From Sinorhizobium fredii NGR234 (GTDB lineage: Bacteria > Pseudomonadota > Alphaproteobacteria > Rhizobiales > Rhizobiaceae): a DNA stretch of 64,000 bases. The notes below the pieces were generated by a model. It searched no databases and was not told where the DNA came from. It saw nothing but the letters and a program-made list of their open reading frames with translations. Within the stretch, counting starts at the first letter, position 1; each line of letters begins with the position of its first letter. A program made the position numbers and the translations under genes. The stretch covers positions 930,001 through 994,000 of the forward strand of contig NC_012587.1 in the NCBI RefSeq assembly GCF_000018545.1, written 5' to 3'. This document shows positions 1 through 8,832 of the stretch, piece after piece.

Positions 1-1137
1 GACAAGTCGATGGAGCGCTACGAACGCGCCGCGACCCAGGTCTGGACCTCGCTCGGCTGGCTGAACTTCGGCCAGGCGCTGATTTTCGGGGCCGGCACCG
101 CGGTGATGATGACGATCTCGGCGCTCGCCGTCAAAAGCGGCGAACAGACCATCGGCGACTTCGTCTTCGTCAACGCGATGCTGATCCAGCTCGCCATCCC
201 GCTGAATTTCATCGGCTTCGTCTATCGCGAAATCCGCCAGGGGCTGACCGATATCGAGCACATGTTCGATCTCCTCGACGTTCAGGCGGAAGTGATCGAC
301 CGTCCGGAGGCCAAGGAACTGACGATCGGCCGCGGCGCGATCGCCTTCAAGGACGTGCATTTCGCCTATGATCCGGCTCGTCCCATCCTCAAGGGAATTT
401 CCTTCGAGGTGCCGGCCGGCAAGACGGTGGCGGTCGTCGGTCCGTCAGGAGCGGGCAAATCCACCCTGTCGCGGCTGCTCTACCGTTTCTACGACGTACA
501 GCAGGGGGCGATTACCGTCGACGGTCAGGATGTGCGCGACATCACCCAGCAGAGCCTGCGCGGCGCGATCGGCATGGTTCCCCAGGATACCGTGCTTTTC
601 AACGACACCATCGCCTACAACATCCGTTATGGCCGTACGGCGGCTTCGGATGCCGAGGTCGAGGCGGCCGCCGAAGCCGCGCAGATCGCCGACTTCGTAG
701 GCGGCTTGCCGGACGGCTATCGGGCGATGGTCGGCGAGCGTGGACTGAAGCTTTCGGGCGGCGAGAAGCAGCGCGTCGCGATCGCGCGGACGATCCTGAA
801 GGCACCGCCGATCCTCATCCTCGACGAGGCGACCTCCGCCCTCGACACGAAGACCGAGCAGGAAATCCAGGCCGCCCTCGACGTCGTGTCGCGCAATCGC
901 ACCACCCTGGTGATCGCCCATCGCCTGTCGACCGTCATCAATGCCGACGAGATCATCGTGCTCAAGGACGGCGTCATCGCCGAACGCGGCACGCATGGCG
1001 AGTTGATCGACCGCGACGGCCTCTACGCCTCCATGTGGAGCCGCCAGCGCGAGGCAACGCAAGCCGAGGAGCAGTTGAAGCGGGTGCGCGAGCGCGACGA
1101 TCTCGGCATCGTCGATCGCGGCGTGCCGGCGGCATGA
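1..1137 (+). CDS. Atm1-type ABC exporter, C-terminal part (5' end outside window)
   Basis: The frame is open from base 1, so the gene begins upstream; only the last third of the transmembrane domain and the whole ATPase domain are present. Counting from the Met codon at 10, Walker [10 protein letters not shown] lies at residues 144-152, the signature LSGGEKQR at 248-255, and Walker B with D-loop (ILILDEATSALD) and the H-loop His (VIAHRLST) follow. A single chain carrying both membrane and ATPase domains, with the segment around FVNAMLIQLAIPLNFIGFVY, fits the Atm1/HMT1 group that exports glutathione-linked sulfur species or metals. That family call is from recognition. The substrate cannot be read from the sequence. 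The gene stops 108 bp before psd, on the same strand. Confidence 0.88.
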   Translation, partial: DKSMERYERAATQVWTSLGWLNFGQALIFGAGTAVMMTISALAVKSGEQTIGDFVFVNAMLIQLAIPLNFIGFVYREIRQGLTDIEHMFDLLDVQAEVIDRPEAKELTIGRGAIAFKDVHFAYDPARPILKGISFEVPAGKTVAVVGPSGAGKSTLSRLLYRFYDVQQGAITVDGQDVRDITQQSLRGAIGMVPQDTVLFNDTIAYNIRYGRTAASDAEVEAAAEAAQIADFVGGLPDGYRAMVGERGLKLSGGEKQRVAIARTILKAPPILILDEATSALDTKTEQEIQAALDVVSRNRTTLVIAHRLSTVINADEIIVLKDGVIAERGTHGELIDRDGLYASMWSRQREATQAEEQLKRVRERDDLGIVDRGVPAA

Positions 1138-1245
1138 TGAGGGTCGCTGTCGGCCGCACCGCTGCAACTCTCATTTGGCGTTCGCCGTTGCCGGGCCTGC
1201 GAATTCGCGCTAGTTCACCTGCGACATTACATCTGGAGTAAGTTG

Positions 1246-1944
1246 ATGAGCTTGGTCGAAACGGTCCGCAACACGCTGGTCCCGGTGCACAAGGAAGGCT
1301 ATCGCTTCATTGCGATCTTCTTCGTCGTTTCCCTGATCCTTGGTCTCCTGTGGGAGCCGCTGATGTGGATCGGCTTTCTGTTGACCGCCTGGTGCGCCTA
1401 TTTCTTTCGCGATCCGGAGCGCATGACGCCCATCGACGAGGATCTCGTCATCAGCCCCGCCGATGGGCGCGTATCGTCGATCGCCACCGTCACCCCGCCG
1501 GAAGAACTGGGCCTCGGCTCGGAACCGATGCTGCGCATTTCCGTGTTCATGAATGTCTTCGACTGCCATGTGAACCGTGCCCCGATGAGCGGCACCGTCC
1601 GGCGCATTGCCTATCGCGCCGGCAGCTTCCTGAACGCCGAACTCGACAAGGCGAGCCATGACAACGAACGCAACGGCCTTGTCGTCGAGACGAGCCACGG
1701 CGCCATCGGCGTCGTCCAGATCGCCGGCCTGGTGGCGCGGCGCATCCTCTGCTGGACGACGGAAAATGCGTCGCTGGAAGGCGGCGAGCGTTTCGGCCTC
1801 ATCCGGTTCGGTTCGCGCGTCGACGTGTTTCTGCCGGAAGGCGCGCAGCCGCGCGTCAGTGTCGGCCAGAAGGCTGTCGCCGGCGAGACTGTGATCGCCG
1901 AATTCGGCTCGTCGAAGGGGCCGCTCATCAGCCGACGCGCGTGA
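1246..1944 (+). CDS. psd: Phosphatidylserine decarboxylase proenzyme
   Basis: Decarboxylates phosphatidylserine to phosphatidylethanolamine at the inner membrane. The 232-residue protein is the short form found in rhizobia. An N-terminal hydrophobic stretch (about residues 20-48) precedes the catalytic region, and the self-cleavage site is FGSS at 220-223, where cleavage between Gly221 and Ser222 would generate the pyruvoyl group. A TTG three bases upstream is in frame, but ATG at 1246 is preferred because GGAG sits 7 nt before it. The stop is only 9 bp before pssA, which makes the enzyme's substrate, so the two form an operon for the last two steps of phosphatidylethanolamine synthesis. Confidence 0.95.
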
Positions 1945-1953
1945 GGAACCGAC

Positions 1954-2817
1954 ATGGAAAACCCCCGGCAGGAAGAAGCGGCAGAAAGCCCGGAAACGGC
2001 GGTCGACACGAACGACACGCATGACAAGGCCCGCGGCCCGCGGCTGCGGGAGATTCCGCTGCGGCTGATGGTGCCGAACACGATCACAGTCTTGGCGATT
2101 TGTGCCGGCCTCTCCGGCATCCGCCTCGCTTTCGAGAATCGCTTCGAGCTCGCCGTCGCGATGGTGCTGTTTGCAGCCTTCCTCGACGGCATCGACGGCC
2201 GCGTGGCGCGGCTGCTCAAAGCGACGTCGAGCTTCGGCGTGCAGATGGACTCGCTTGCCGACATCATCAATTTCGGCGTGGCGCCGGCCTTGGTCCTCTA
2301 CGTGTTCATGCTCGACCAGGCGCGCTCGGTCGGCTGGATCGCCGCGCTGATCTATGCGATCGCGGTCGGCTTGCGGCTCGCCCGCTTCAACGTCATGGCC
2401 GAACGTCCCGTCAAGGCCGCCTGGCAGTCGGAATATTTCGTCGGCGTGCCGGCGCCGGCCGGCGCCATGCTGGTGCTGCTGCCGGTCTATATCGGCCTCC
2501 TCGGGCTTGCGCCCGGCAGGACCTTTGCGCTGATAGCGTCGGTCTATACCGTGTTGATCGCCTTCCTGCTGGTCAGCCGTCTGCCGGTCTGGTCCGGAAA
2601 ATCCGAAAACCGCGTGCGCCGCGATCTGGTTCTCCCGGCCATCCTGGTCGTCGTCCTCTACGTCGCGACGCTGATGACCTATACCTGGGAGACGATGGCG
2701 GTTACTGCCGTGGCCTACCTGATCAGCCTGCCGTTCGGGGCTCGCTCCTGGCAGCGAAAATACGGCGACTGGCCCGCGGGCCAGGGCGGCGATGGCTTGC
2801 CGGGCGACAGCGACTGA
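1954..2817 (+). CDS. pssA: CDP-diacylglycerol-serine O-phosphatidyltransferase
   Basis: Makes phosphatidylserine from CDP-diacylglycerol and serine. The 287-residue membrane protein has the complete CDP-alcohol phosphotransferase signature DG-x2-AR-x8-G-x3-D-x3-D: Asp81, Gly82, Ala85, Arg86, Gly95, Asp99 and Asp103, with several hydrophobic segments to the C-terminus. The polar N-terminal about 30 residues are a cytosolic leader. It follows psd by 9 bp and ends 13 bp before a strong hairpin terminator. Family membership is certain from the motif. The serine specificity is inferred from the psd neighbour and the overall similarity to alphaproteobacterial PssA. Confidence 0.93.
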   Translation: MENPRQEEAAESPETAVDTNDTHDKARGPRLREIPLRLMVPNTITVLAICAGLSGIRLAFENRFELAVAMVLFAAFLDGIDGRVARLLKATSSFGVQMDSLADIINFGVAPALVLYVFMLDQARSVGWIAALIYAIAVGLRLARFNVMAERPVKAAWQSEYFVGVPAPAGAMLVLLPVYIGLLGLAPGRTFALIASVYTVLIAFLLVSRLPVWSGKSENRVRRDLVLPAILVVVLYVATLMTYTWETMAVTAVAYLISLPFGARSWQRKYGDWPAGQGGDGLPGDSD

Positions 2818-2830
2818 TTGCAATGCATGA

Positions 2831-2871
2831 AAAGAAAAAGCCACCGCGAGCCCCGCGGTGGCTTTTTCTTT
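2831..2871. terminator. Bidirectional intrinsic terminator between pssA and the SDR gene
   Basis: Perfect 18-bp inverted repeat: left arm 2831-2848 (A-rich, then GCCACCGCG), loop 2849-2853, right arm 2854-2871 ending in a T-rich run. The A and T runs flank a GC core on both sides, so it can stop transcription from pssA on the plus strand and from the convergent SDR gene on the minus strand. Confidence 0.9.
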
Positions 2872-2889
2872 GATATCCGCAGAGCCTGG

Positions 2890-3630
2890 CTACTCCGGCA
2901 TGCGGTAGTCGACGATCTTCTTTTCCCGGACCAGGAAGAGCTTGCCGGTCTCGGTCTGCTCGGGCCCGAGCAGCGGCATCAGCGCGGCGGCGACCTCGGA
3001 GGGGTGAGGCACTGTGGCGGGATCCTCGCCCGGTACCGCCTGAGCTCGCATCGCGGTCCGCGTCGCCCCCGGATCGACGCTGAGGATGCGGAGCGGCAGG
3101 CGCTGCGTCTCGTATGCCCAGGTCCGCGCCAATGCCTCGACGGCGGCCTTGGAGGCGGAGTAGGGGCCCCAGAACGGCTTGCACTTGTGCGCAGCGCTTG
3201 AGGAAAGGATGAGCGCGCGACCGGCATCGGACTTGACGAGTAGCGGCTCGAGAGAGCGGATCAGCCGCCACGTGGCGGTGACGTTGATCGACATCACCTT
3301 TTCGAAGACCTTGGCTTCCACATGGCCGATCGGCGAGATCGTGCCGAGCACGCCCGCATTGGCGACCAGGATGTCGAGCTTGCCCCAGCGTTCGTTGATG
3401 GCGCCGCCGAGCTTGTCGATCGCCGCCATGTCGGCGAGGTCGAAGGGAACCAGCGTCGCCGATCCTCCGGCCGCCTTGATGGCGTCGTCCAGTTCCTCCA
3501 GGCCGCCGACGGTGCGGGCGCAGGCGATGACATGCGCGCCGGCCTTGGCGAGTTCGAGGGCAGTGAAATAGCCGATCCCGCGCGATGCGCCGGTAACGAC
3601 GGCGATCCGGTCTTTCAGATTGAGCGTCAT
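2890..3630 (-). CDS. SDR-family NAD(P)-dependent oxidoreductase
   Basis: Classical short-chain dehydrogenase of 246 residues. The Rossmann motif TGASRGIG is at 13-20, NAG at 91-93, the catalytic Ser in the ILSSSAA segment near 144, and Tyr157-x3-Lys161 (YSASK). All catalytic residues are present, so it should be an active enzyme, but nothing in the sequence fixes the substrate. It starts 12 bp after purF on the same strand and is the last gene before a bidirectional terminator, so it is probably co-transcribed with purF. That placement does not by itself indicate a role in purine synthesis. Confidence 0.85.
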   Translation of the reverse strand: MTLNLKDRIAVVTGASRGIGYFTALELAKAGAHVIACARTVGGLEELDDAIKAAGGSATLVPFDLADMAAIDKLGGAINERWGKLDILVANAGVLGTISPIGHVEAKVFEKVMSINVTATWRLIRSLEPLLVKSDAGRALILSSSAAHKCKPFWGPYSASKAAVEALARTWAYETQRLPLRILSVDPGATRTAMRAQAVPGEDPATVPHPSEVAAALMPLLGPEQTETGKLFLVREKKIVDYRMPE

Positions 3631-3642
3631 TGTGGTGTCTGG

Positions 3643-5133
3643 TTATCCGTTGCTGGCAAGAACCGAAAGTTTGCGGACGTTGCTCGCGCCTTCCTGGTCG
3701 AGCAGGCGGGTCGGATAATCGCCGGTGAAATAATGGTCGGTGAACTGCGGCGCCTGCGGGTCGCGCGGCGCGCCGCCGACAGCCTGGTAGAGACCGTCGA
3801 TCGTCAGGAATTCGAGCGAATCGGCGCCGATGTAGCGGCACATCGATGCGAGGTCGGCATGCTGGTTGGCCAGCAGCTTGTCGCGGTCGGGGGTGTCGAT
3901 GCCGTAGAAATCCGGATGGAAGATCATCGGGCTGGCGACGCGGATATGCACCTCGCGTGCGCCGGCCTCGCGGATCATCTGGACGATCTTGACCGAGGTC
4001 GTGCCGCGAACGATGGAATCGTCGACGAGCACGACGCGCTTGTCCTTGATCATGGCGCGGTTGGCCGAATGCTTCAGCTTGACGCCGAAGGCGCGGATCT
4101 GCTGTGTAGGCTCGATGAAGGTCCGCCCGACATAGTGGTTGCGGATGATGCCGTACTCGAAGGGAATGCCGCTCTGCTGTGCGTAGCCTAGCGCCGCCGG
4201 TGTGCCGCCGTCGGGCACCGGAACGACGACGTCCGCCTCGACGGGCGACTCCTTGGCGAGATTGACGCCCATGTTCTTGCGCGCCACGTAGACGCTGCGG
4301 CCGCCGACGACCGAATCCGGACGGGCGAAATAGACATATTCGAAGAGGCAGAGCCGTTCAGGCCGCGGCGATTCCGGCTTGCGTGCGTCGATCGAGATCG
4401 AGCCGTCCGGCTGGATCTCGCAGATGACGACTTCGCCGTTCTCGACATCACGGATGTACTTGGCGCCGATGATGTCGAGCGCGCAGGTTTCCGAACAGAA
4501 GATCGGCTTGCCGTCGAGTTCGCCCATGACGAGGGGGCGGATACCGATCGGGTCGCGCGCCGCGATCAGTTTGGTTCGCGTCATCGCCAGCATCGAATAA
4601 CCGCCTTCCATCTGGCGGATGGCATCGATGAAGCGATCGGAGGAGGAGGCCTGCTTCGAGCGGGCGATGAGGTGAAGGACGACTTCGGTGTCCGAGGTCG
4701 ACTGACAGATGGCGCCGTCGGCAATCAATTGGCGACGCTGCGTCAGGCCGTTGGTGAAGTTGCCGTTGTGGGCGATTGCGATGCCGCCGACTTCGAGTTC
4801 GGCAAAGAGCGGCTGGACATTGCGCAACGCCACTTCGCCAGTCGTCGAGTAGCGCGTGTGCCCGATGGAAATAAAGCCTGGCAGCTTGGCCAGCGTGGCG
4901 GGGTCGGTGTAGTGGTCGCCGACGAGGCCCATGCGCTTTTCGGTATAGAACTGCTTGCCGTCGAAGGTGACGATACCGGCCGCTTCCTGGCCGCGATGCT
5001 GGAGCGCGTGCAGCCCGAGTGCCGTCAGGGTGGCTGCGTCCGGATGACCGAGTATGCCGAACACGCCGCATTCCTCGTGCAGGGTGTCGCCGTCGAGTTC
5101 GTCGTGGATTTCACTGGATCTGAGATCGGTCAT
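3643..5133 (-). CDS. purF: Amidophosphoribosyltransferase
   Basis: Catalyses the first committed step of purine synthesis, PRPP plus glutamine to 5-phosphoribosylamine. The 496-residue protein has an N-terminal propeptide followed by the Ntn-hydrolase glutaminase domain, whose nucleophile would be Cys22 in EECGVFGI after removal of residues 1-21. The phosphoribosyltransferase domain carries the PRPP loop VVLVDDSIVRGTTS at 367-380. Length and both domains are complete. It lies downstream of cvpA, as in many proteobacteria, but a hairpin separates the two genes. The SDR gene follows by 12 bp. Confidence 0.97.
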   Translation of the reverse strand: MTDLRSSEIHDELDGDTLHEECGVFGILGHPDAATLTALGLHALQHRGQEAAGIVTFDGKQFYTEKRMGLVGDHYTDPATLAKLPGFISIGHTRYSTTGEVALRNVQPLFAELEVGGIAIAHNGNFTNGLTQRRQLIADGAICQSTSDTEVVLHLIARSKQASSSDRFIDAIRQMEGGYSMLAMTRTKLIAARDPIGIRPLVMGELDGKPIFCSETCALDIIGAKYIRDVENGEVVICEIQPDGSISIDARKPESPRPERLCLFEYVYFARPDSVVGGRSVYVARKNMGVNLAKESPVEADVVVPVPDGGTPAALGYAQQSGIPFEYGIIRNHYVGRTFIEPTQQIRAFGVKLKHSANRAMIKDKRVVLVDDSIVRGTTSVKIVQMIREAGAREVHIRVASPMIFHPDFYGIDTPDRDKLLANQHADLASMCRYIGADSLEFLTIDGLYQAVGGAPRDPQAPQFTDHYFTGDYPTRLLDQEGASNVRKLSVLASNG

Positions 5134-5233
5134 CGCAGTCGCCTTTGCTCCATGCCGGTGCGCATATCGTGATCAGGCTGCCAGTCGTCAAGCAATCTTA
5201 GCCGAAATGACTGGCAAGCGTTATTTCCAAATG

Positions 5234-5260
5234 GACAAAGCCCGCGCAGCGGGCTTTGTC
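5234..5260 (-). terminator. Hairpin between cvpA and purF
   Basis: Perfect 12-bp inverted repeat GACAAAGCCCGC / GCGGGCTTTGTC (5234-5245 and 5249-5260) with a 3-nt loop. On the minus strand it lies just after the cvpA stop and about 100 bp before the purF start. It has a GC core but only a short T stretch, so it could be a cvpA terminator or a partial attenuator ahead of purF. Confidence 0.7.
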
Positions 5261-5278
5261 GCATGATTTCCTCGTTAC

Positions 5279-5878
5279 TCAGCCGTTCGTCGCGGGCGCG
5301 TCCTCGGCAGGCGACTGGTCCGGGGCGGCCGGCGGGGCATCGCTTTCGCCTTCGCCGGTCGTGTCCTTGCCGCGCAAGCGATCGAGAATGGTGGCGTCCG
5401 CCTCTTCCGGCAGCAGCGCGACCAGCTTGTTGCCGAGATTGTCGAGCAGCGGCTTCGATTTCGCCTGGGTGACCCAGCCCGGCTGCTGCGGCGGCGCCAC
5501 CAGCCAGTTGAAGAACAGCATTGCGACGACGACGAGCAGGATGCCGCGCGCAGCGCCGAACAGGAAACCAAGCGTGCGGTCGAGTGCGCCGATGCGGCTG
5601 TCGATGATGAAATCGGCGATCCGCATGGTGATGAAGGAGATGATGATCAGAGCCACCAGGAAGATCACGGCGGCCGAGCCGATCATCGCGACCGTGTCGT
5701 TGGTGGTGTATTGCTTGGCGTAGGGCAAAAGGTACGGATAGAGGAAGTAGGCCGCCGCCGCCGCACCCACCCAACTCGCGACCGAAAGGACCTCGCGCGA
5801 GAAGCCGCGCACCATGGCGAGAATGGCCGAAAATAGTGCGACGCCGAGAACGATACCGTCGAGAATTGTAATGGGCAT
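5279..5878 (-). CDS. cvpA: CvpA-family inner-membrane protein
   Basis: 199 residues. The first about 130 contain four hydrophobic segments (beginning ITILDGIVLGVALFSAILAM), typical of the CvpA/colicin V production family. The remainder is a polar Pro/Ala/Asp-rich cytosolic or periplasmic tail with no recognisable motif. In other bacteria the family is linked to envelope homeostasis and colicin V export, but the biochemical role is unsettled. It lies between radA and purF on the minus strand, the usual alphaproteobacterial order, and ends just before a hairpin that separates it from purF. Confidence 0.9.
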   Translation of the reverse strand: MPITILDGIVLGVALFSAILAMVRGFSREVLSVASWVGAAAAAYFLYPYLLPYAKQYTTNDTVAMIGSAAVIFLVALIIISFITMRIADFIIDSRIGALDRTLGFLFGAARGILLVVVAMLFFNWLVAPPQQPGWVTQAKSKPLLDNLGNKLVALLPEEADATILDRLRGKDTTGEGESDAPPAAPDQSPAEDAPATNG

Positions 5879-6018
5879 GTTGTCCTTACTCCGACCCCCG
5901 TCTTGACTCGGGTCTTACCAAGCTTATTCGCCGCGGGCCGCGTCCGCACGCGCTCAGAACGTCTTTCCACCGCTATCGCCGAGCGCCACTGGAAGTACGC
6001 TTGGTGGCTCCCGGTGCT

Positions 6019-7422
6019 TCACTCCGCCTCGTCCGACTGCTGCAGGGCGCGTCGTGAACCGGCGATGCGCGCCACCAGGTCCGGCAGGCTTTCCATCTCG
6101 CTCCACCGGCCATTGCCGTTCTTCGGCAGGTCGGTTGTTGCAGACGGCAATACGGCCTGGGAGAATCCGAGCTTCTCGGCTTCCTTGAGACGTTGAGCAG
6201 TATGCGCAACCGGCCGGACAGCGCCCGACAAGCTGACTTCGCCGAAATAGACGCAATCGGCAGGAAGAGCAAGCCCGGCGAGCGACGAAACCAAAGCGGA
6301 AGCGACGGCGAGATCGGCAGCCGGCTCGGAAATCCGGTATCCGCCGGCAACGTTCAGATAGACGTCGTGCTGGCCGAGGCGGACGCCGCAATGGGCCTCC
6401 AGCACCGCGAGGATCATCGACAGCCGCGCCGAGTCCCAGCCGACCACCGCGCGCCGCGGCGTGCCGAGCGACGTCGGCGCGACCAGCGCCTGCACCTCGA
6501 CGAGCAGCGGCCGGGTTCCTTCCATGCCGGCGAAGACCGCAGCACCGGGCGATTTCTCGTTGCGTTCGCCAAGGAAGAGCTCGGACGGATTGGCAACTTC
6601 GCGCAGGCCTCGGTCCGACATTTCAAAGACGCCGATCTCGTCGGTCGGGCCGAAGCGGTTCTTCACGGTTCGGAGGATCCGATAGTGATGGCCGCGATCG
6701 CCCTCGAAATAGAGGACGGCGTCGACCATGTGCTCGACGACGCGCGGGCCGGCGATCTGGCCTTCCTTGGTGACATGGCCGACGAGCACGACTGCCGTAC
6801 CCGTCTGCTTGGCGAAGCGGATCATCGCCTGAACGCCGGTGCGCACCTGCGTCACCGTGCCGGGGGCTGAGTCTACGATGTCGCTCCAGAGTGTCTGGAT
6901 CGAATCGATGATCACCAGATCCGGTCGCTTGCCCTCGGAAAGTGTCGCCAGGATGTCTTCGACATTGGTCTCGGCGGCGAGCAGCACGTCGCTGTCGGCG
7001 GCGCCGAGCCGCTGGGCGCGCAGGCGCACCTGGGCGATCGCCTCTTCGCCGGAGACATAGATGACCCGGTGCTTGCGGCGCGACAGCGCTGCCGCCGCCT
7101 GCATCAGCACGGTCGATTTGCCGATGCCGGGATCGCCGCCGACGAGCAGTGCAGAACCGCGCACGAAGCCGCCGCCGGTGACGCGGTCGAGTTCGGATAT
7201 CCCCGTCTCGATGCGCGGCGCGTCCTCGATCTCGCCGCACAGCGTCGTCAGCGCCACCGGCCGCCCCTTCTTCGGGGCGCGCGTCGGACCGCCGCCGATT
7301 CCGCCCGTCGGGTCTTCCTCGATGATCGTGTTCCACTCGCCGCATCCCTCGCACTTGCCGGCCCATCGGGAGTGCACGGTGCCACAATTCTGGCAGACGA
7401 ATTGAGTGCGAGGTTTCGCCAT
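6019..7422 (-). CDS. radA: DNA repair protein RadA
   Basis: RecA-related ATPase that promotes branch migration of recombination intermediates. The 467-residue protein shows, in order: an N-terminal C4 zinc finger (Cys10, Cys13, Cys24, Cys27); Walker A GGDPGIGKST at 95-104; the RadA-specific KNRFG motif at 254-258; and a C-terminal Lon-protease-like domain. ATG at 7422 gives the usual N-terminus with the zinc finger starting at residue 10. It is followed by cvpA after 140 bp and preceded by alr, all on the minus strand. The 128-bp gap after alr shows no strong terminator. Confidence 0.97.
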   Translation of the reverse strand: MAKPRTQFVCQNCGTVHSRWAGKCEGCGEWNTIIEEDPTGGIGGGPTRAPKKGRPVALTTLCGEIEDAPRIETGISELDRVTGGGFVRGSALLVGGDPGIGKSTVLMQAAAALSRRKHRVIYVSGEEAIAQVRLRAQRLGAADSDVLLAAETNVEDILATLSEGKRPDLVIIDSIQTLWSDIVDSAPGTVTQVRTGVQAMIRFAKQTGTAVVLVGHVTKEGQIAGPRVVEHMVDAVLYFEGDRGHHYRILRTVKNRFGPTDEIGVFEMSDRGLREVANPSELFLGERNEKSPGAAVFAGMEGTRPLLVEVQALVAPTSLGTPRRAVVGWDSARLSMILAVLEAHCGVRLGQHDVYLNVAGGYRISEPAADLAVASALVSSLAGLALPADCVYFGEVSLSGAVRPVAHTAQRLKEAEKLGFSQAVLPSATTDLPKNGNGRWSEMESLPDLVARIAGSRRALQQSDEAE

Positions 7423-7550
7423 CGGGATCAGCTTTCGGCAAGTTGTGAGAGACAGAGCCGGCCTGCCTCGGGAGAATCACTAAGAGCGGTCACATAATGA
7501 CGCGAAATGCCGATTGAAAGGGTGATTTTCGATGGCTCACGAACGACGGC

Positions 7551-8690
7551 TCAGACGCCGCCGACATAGGTCCGGCAATAGCGGTGCCCAAGGCTGGTCA
7601 GGAGTTCGTAGCCGATCGTACCGCCGGCCCGCGCGACATCGTCGATGGCGACGTTCCGACCGAAAAGCTCGATATAGTCGCCGGCACGCACGGCGCGTTC
7701 CGGCAAGTCGGTGACGTCGAACAGGCTGAGGTCCATCGTAACCCGGCCGACATGCGGGACCTTTTTGCCGTGCAGGAAGCCGTAGGCACCCGACGGCGTC
7801 GCCTGCCTCAGCGTGACCCCGCCGCCCGACACCGAACGGTGATAGCCGTCGGCATAGCCGATCGCCACCGTCGCGATGCGGCTGTCGCGGGCAAATCGGG
7901 CCGAGGCGCCGTAGCTCGCCGTTCCACCCGACGGAACGGTGCGCAATTGCAGAATGCGGGCTTCGGCGGTGACGACCGGCTTCATCGGATTGAGGGCGTC
8001 GTTGACCGCTTCGCCGCCATAGACGGCGATGCCGGGACGGGTGAGGTCGAAATGGTAGTCTTCGCCGAGAAAGACGCCGCCCGAATTCGCAAGGCTCGCG
8101 GGCACGCCTTCGAAGGCGGCTGTCACCTCCCGAAAGCGCTGGAGCTGGTAGAGATTCATCGGATGCCTGGGATCGTCGCCGCAGGCGAGATGGCTCATGA
8201 CAAGCACCGGCGAAAAGCTCGCCGGGCGCGCTGGATCGTGGGCGAGGGCGATGGCTTCCTCTACCGAGAGGCCGAGCCGGTTCATGCCGGTATCGACATG
8301 GAGAACGCAAGGATGGTCGCCCCGCTCGGAAAGCGCCGCCATGAAAACGGCAAGCTGCTCCTCCGAGTTGATGATCGGCACCAGGTCGTTGGCGAAGAAA
8401 AACTCCTCGTTGCCGGGCCACATGCCGGCGAGAATATAGATGCGGGCATCCGGGAGGAGCGGACGAAGCTCGGCGCCTTCCTCGGCATCGGCGACGAAGA
8501 AATCCCGTGCACCAGCGGCGTAAAGCGTGGGTGCCGCCTGCGCAACGCCGATCCCATAGGCATTGGCCTTGAGCACGGCAGCGGCACGCGCCTTGCCAGA
8601 GCGCTCGTTCATCGTCCTCCAATTGTCGGCGATAGCGGTCAAATCGATGGTGAGCCGGTTCGAGGCAGCGAGGAATTCGGGACTGTGCAT
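7551..8690 (-). CDS. alr: Alanine racemase, biosynthetic
   Basis: PLP enzyme that interconverts L- and D-alanine for peptidoglycan. The PLP-binding lysine is Lys41 in AVLKANAYGIG, and the second catalytic Tyr is in the SYGAS segment of the C-terminal domain. ATG at 8690 gives 379 residues, a normal length. The frame stays open a further 99 bases upstream, but that extension (rich in Arg, Pro and Ser) has no family counterpart, and MHSPEFLAASNRL is a normal N-terminus. It is divergent from the AraC-type regulator gene across 142 bp and precedes radA. Confidence 0.94.
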   Translation of the reverse strand: MHSPEFLAASNRLTIDLTAIADNWRTMNERSGKARAAAVLKANAYGIGVAQAAPTLYAAGARDFFVADAEEGAELRPLLPDARIYILAGMWPGNEEFFFANDLVPIINSEEQLAVFMAALSERGDHPCVLHVDTGMNRLGLSVEEAIALAHDPARPASFSPVLVMSHLACGDDPRHPMNLYQLQRFREVTAAFEGVPASLANSGGVFLGEDYHFDLTRPGIAVYGGEAVNDALNPMKPVVTAEARILQLRTVPSGGTASYGASARFARDSRIATVAIGYADGYHRSVSGGGVTLRQATPSGAYGFLHGKKVPHVGRVTMDLSLFDVTDLPERAVRAGDYIELFGRNVAIDDVARAGGTIGYELLTSLGHRYCRTYVGGV

Positions 8691-8832
8691 GGGCGGACTC
8701 TTGCGTGAGCGATATCCGAGCAATACATCCAAGCGCCGGATGCCGCAAACGGCTTCGGGCGATGTCGGGCTTGCCGGCATGGTGAGCACTTTTATGCAAG
8801 ACGCAGAATCCCGCCGCCGCTAGAATTGGCCG

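Noticed and set aside
1210..2844. 544-codon minus-strand frame opposite psd and pssA
   Set aside because: Low-complexity Arg/Asp/Gln-rich translation with no domain; psd and pssA are certain.
8691..8789. 33-residue N-terminal extension of Alr
   Set aside because: Not like the family N-terminus, and it occupies the divergent promoter region.
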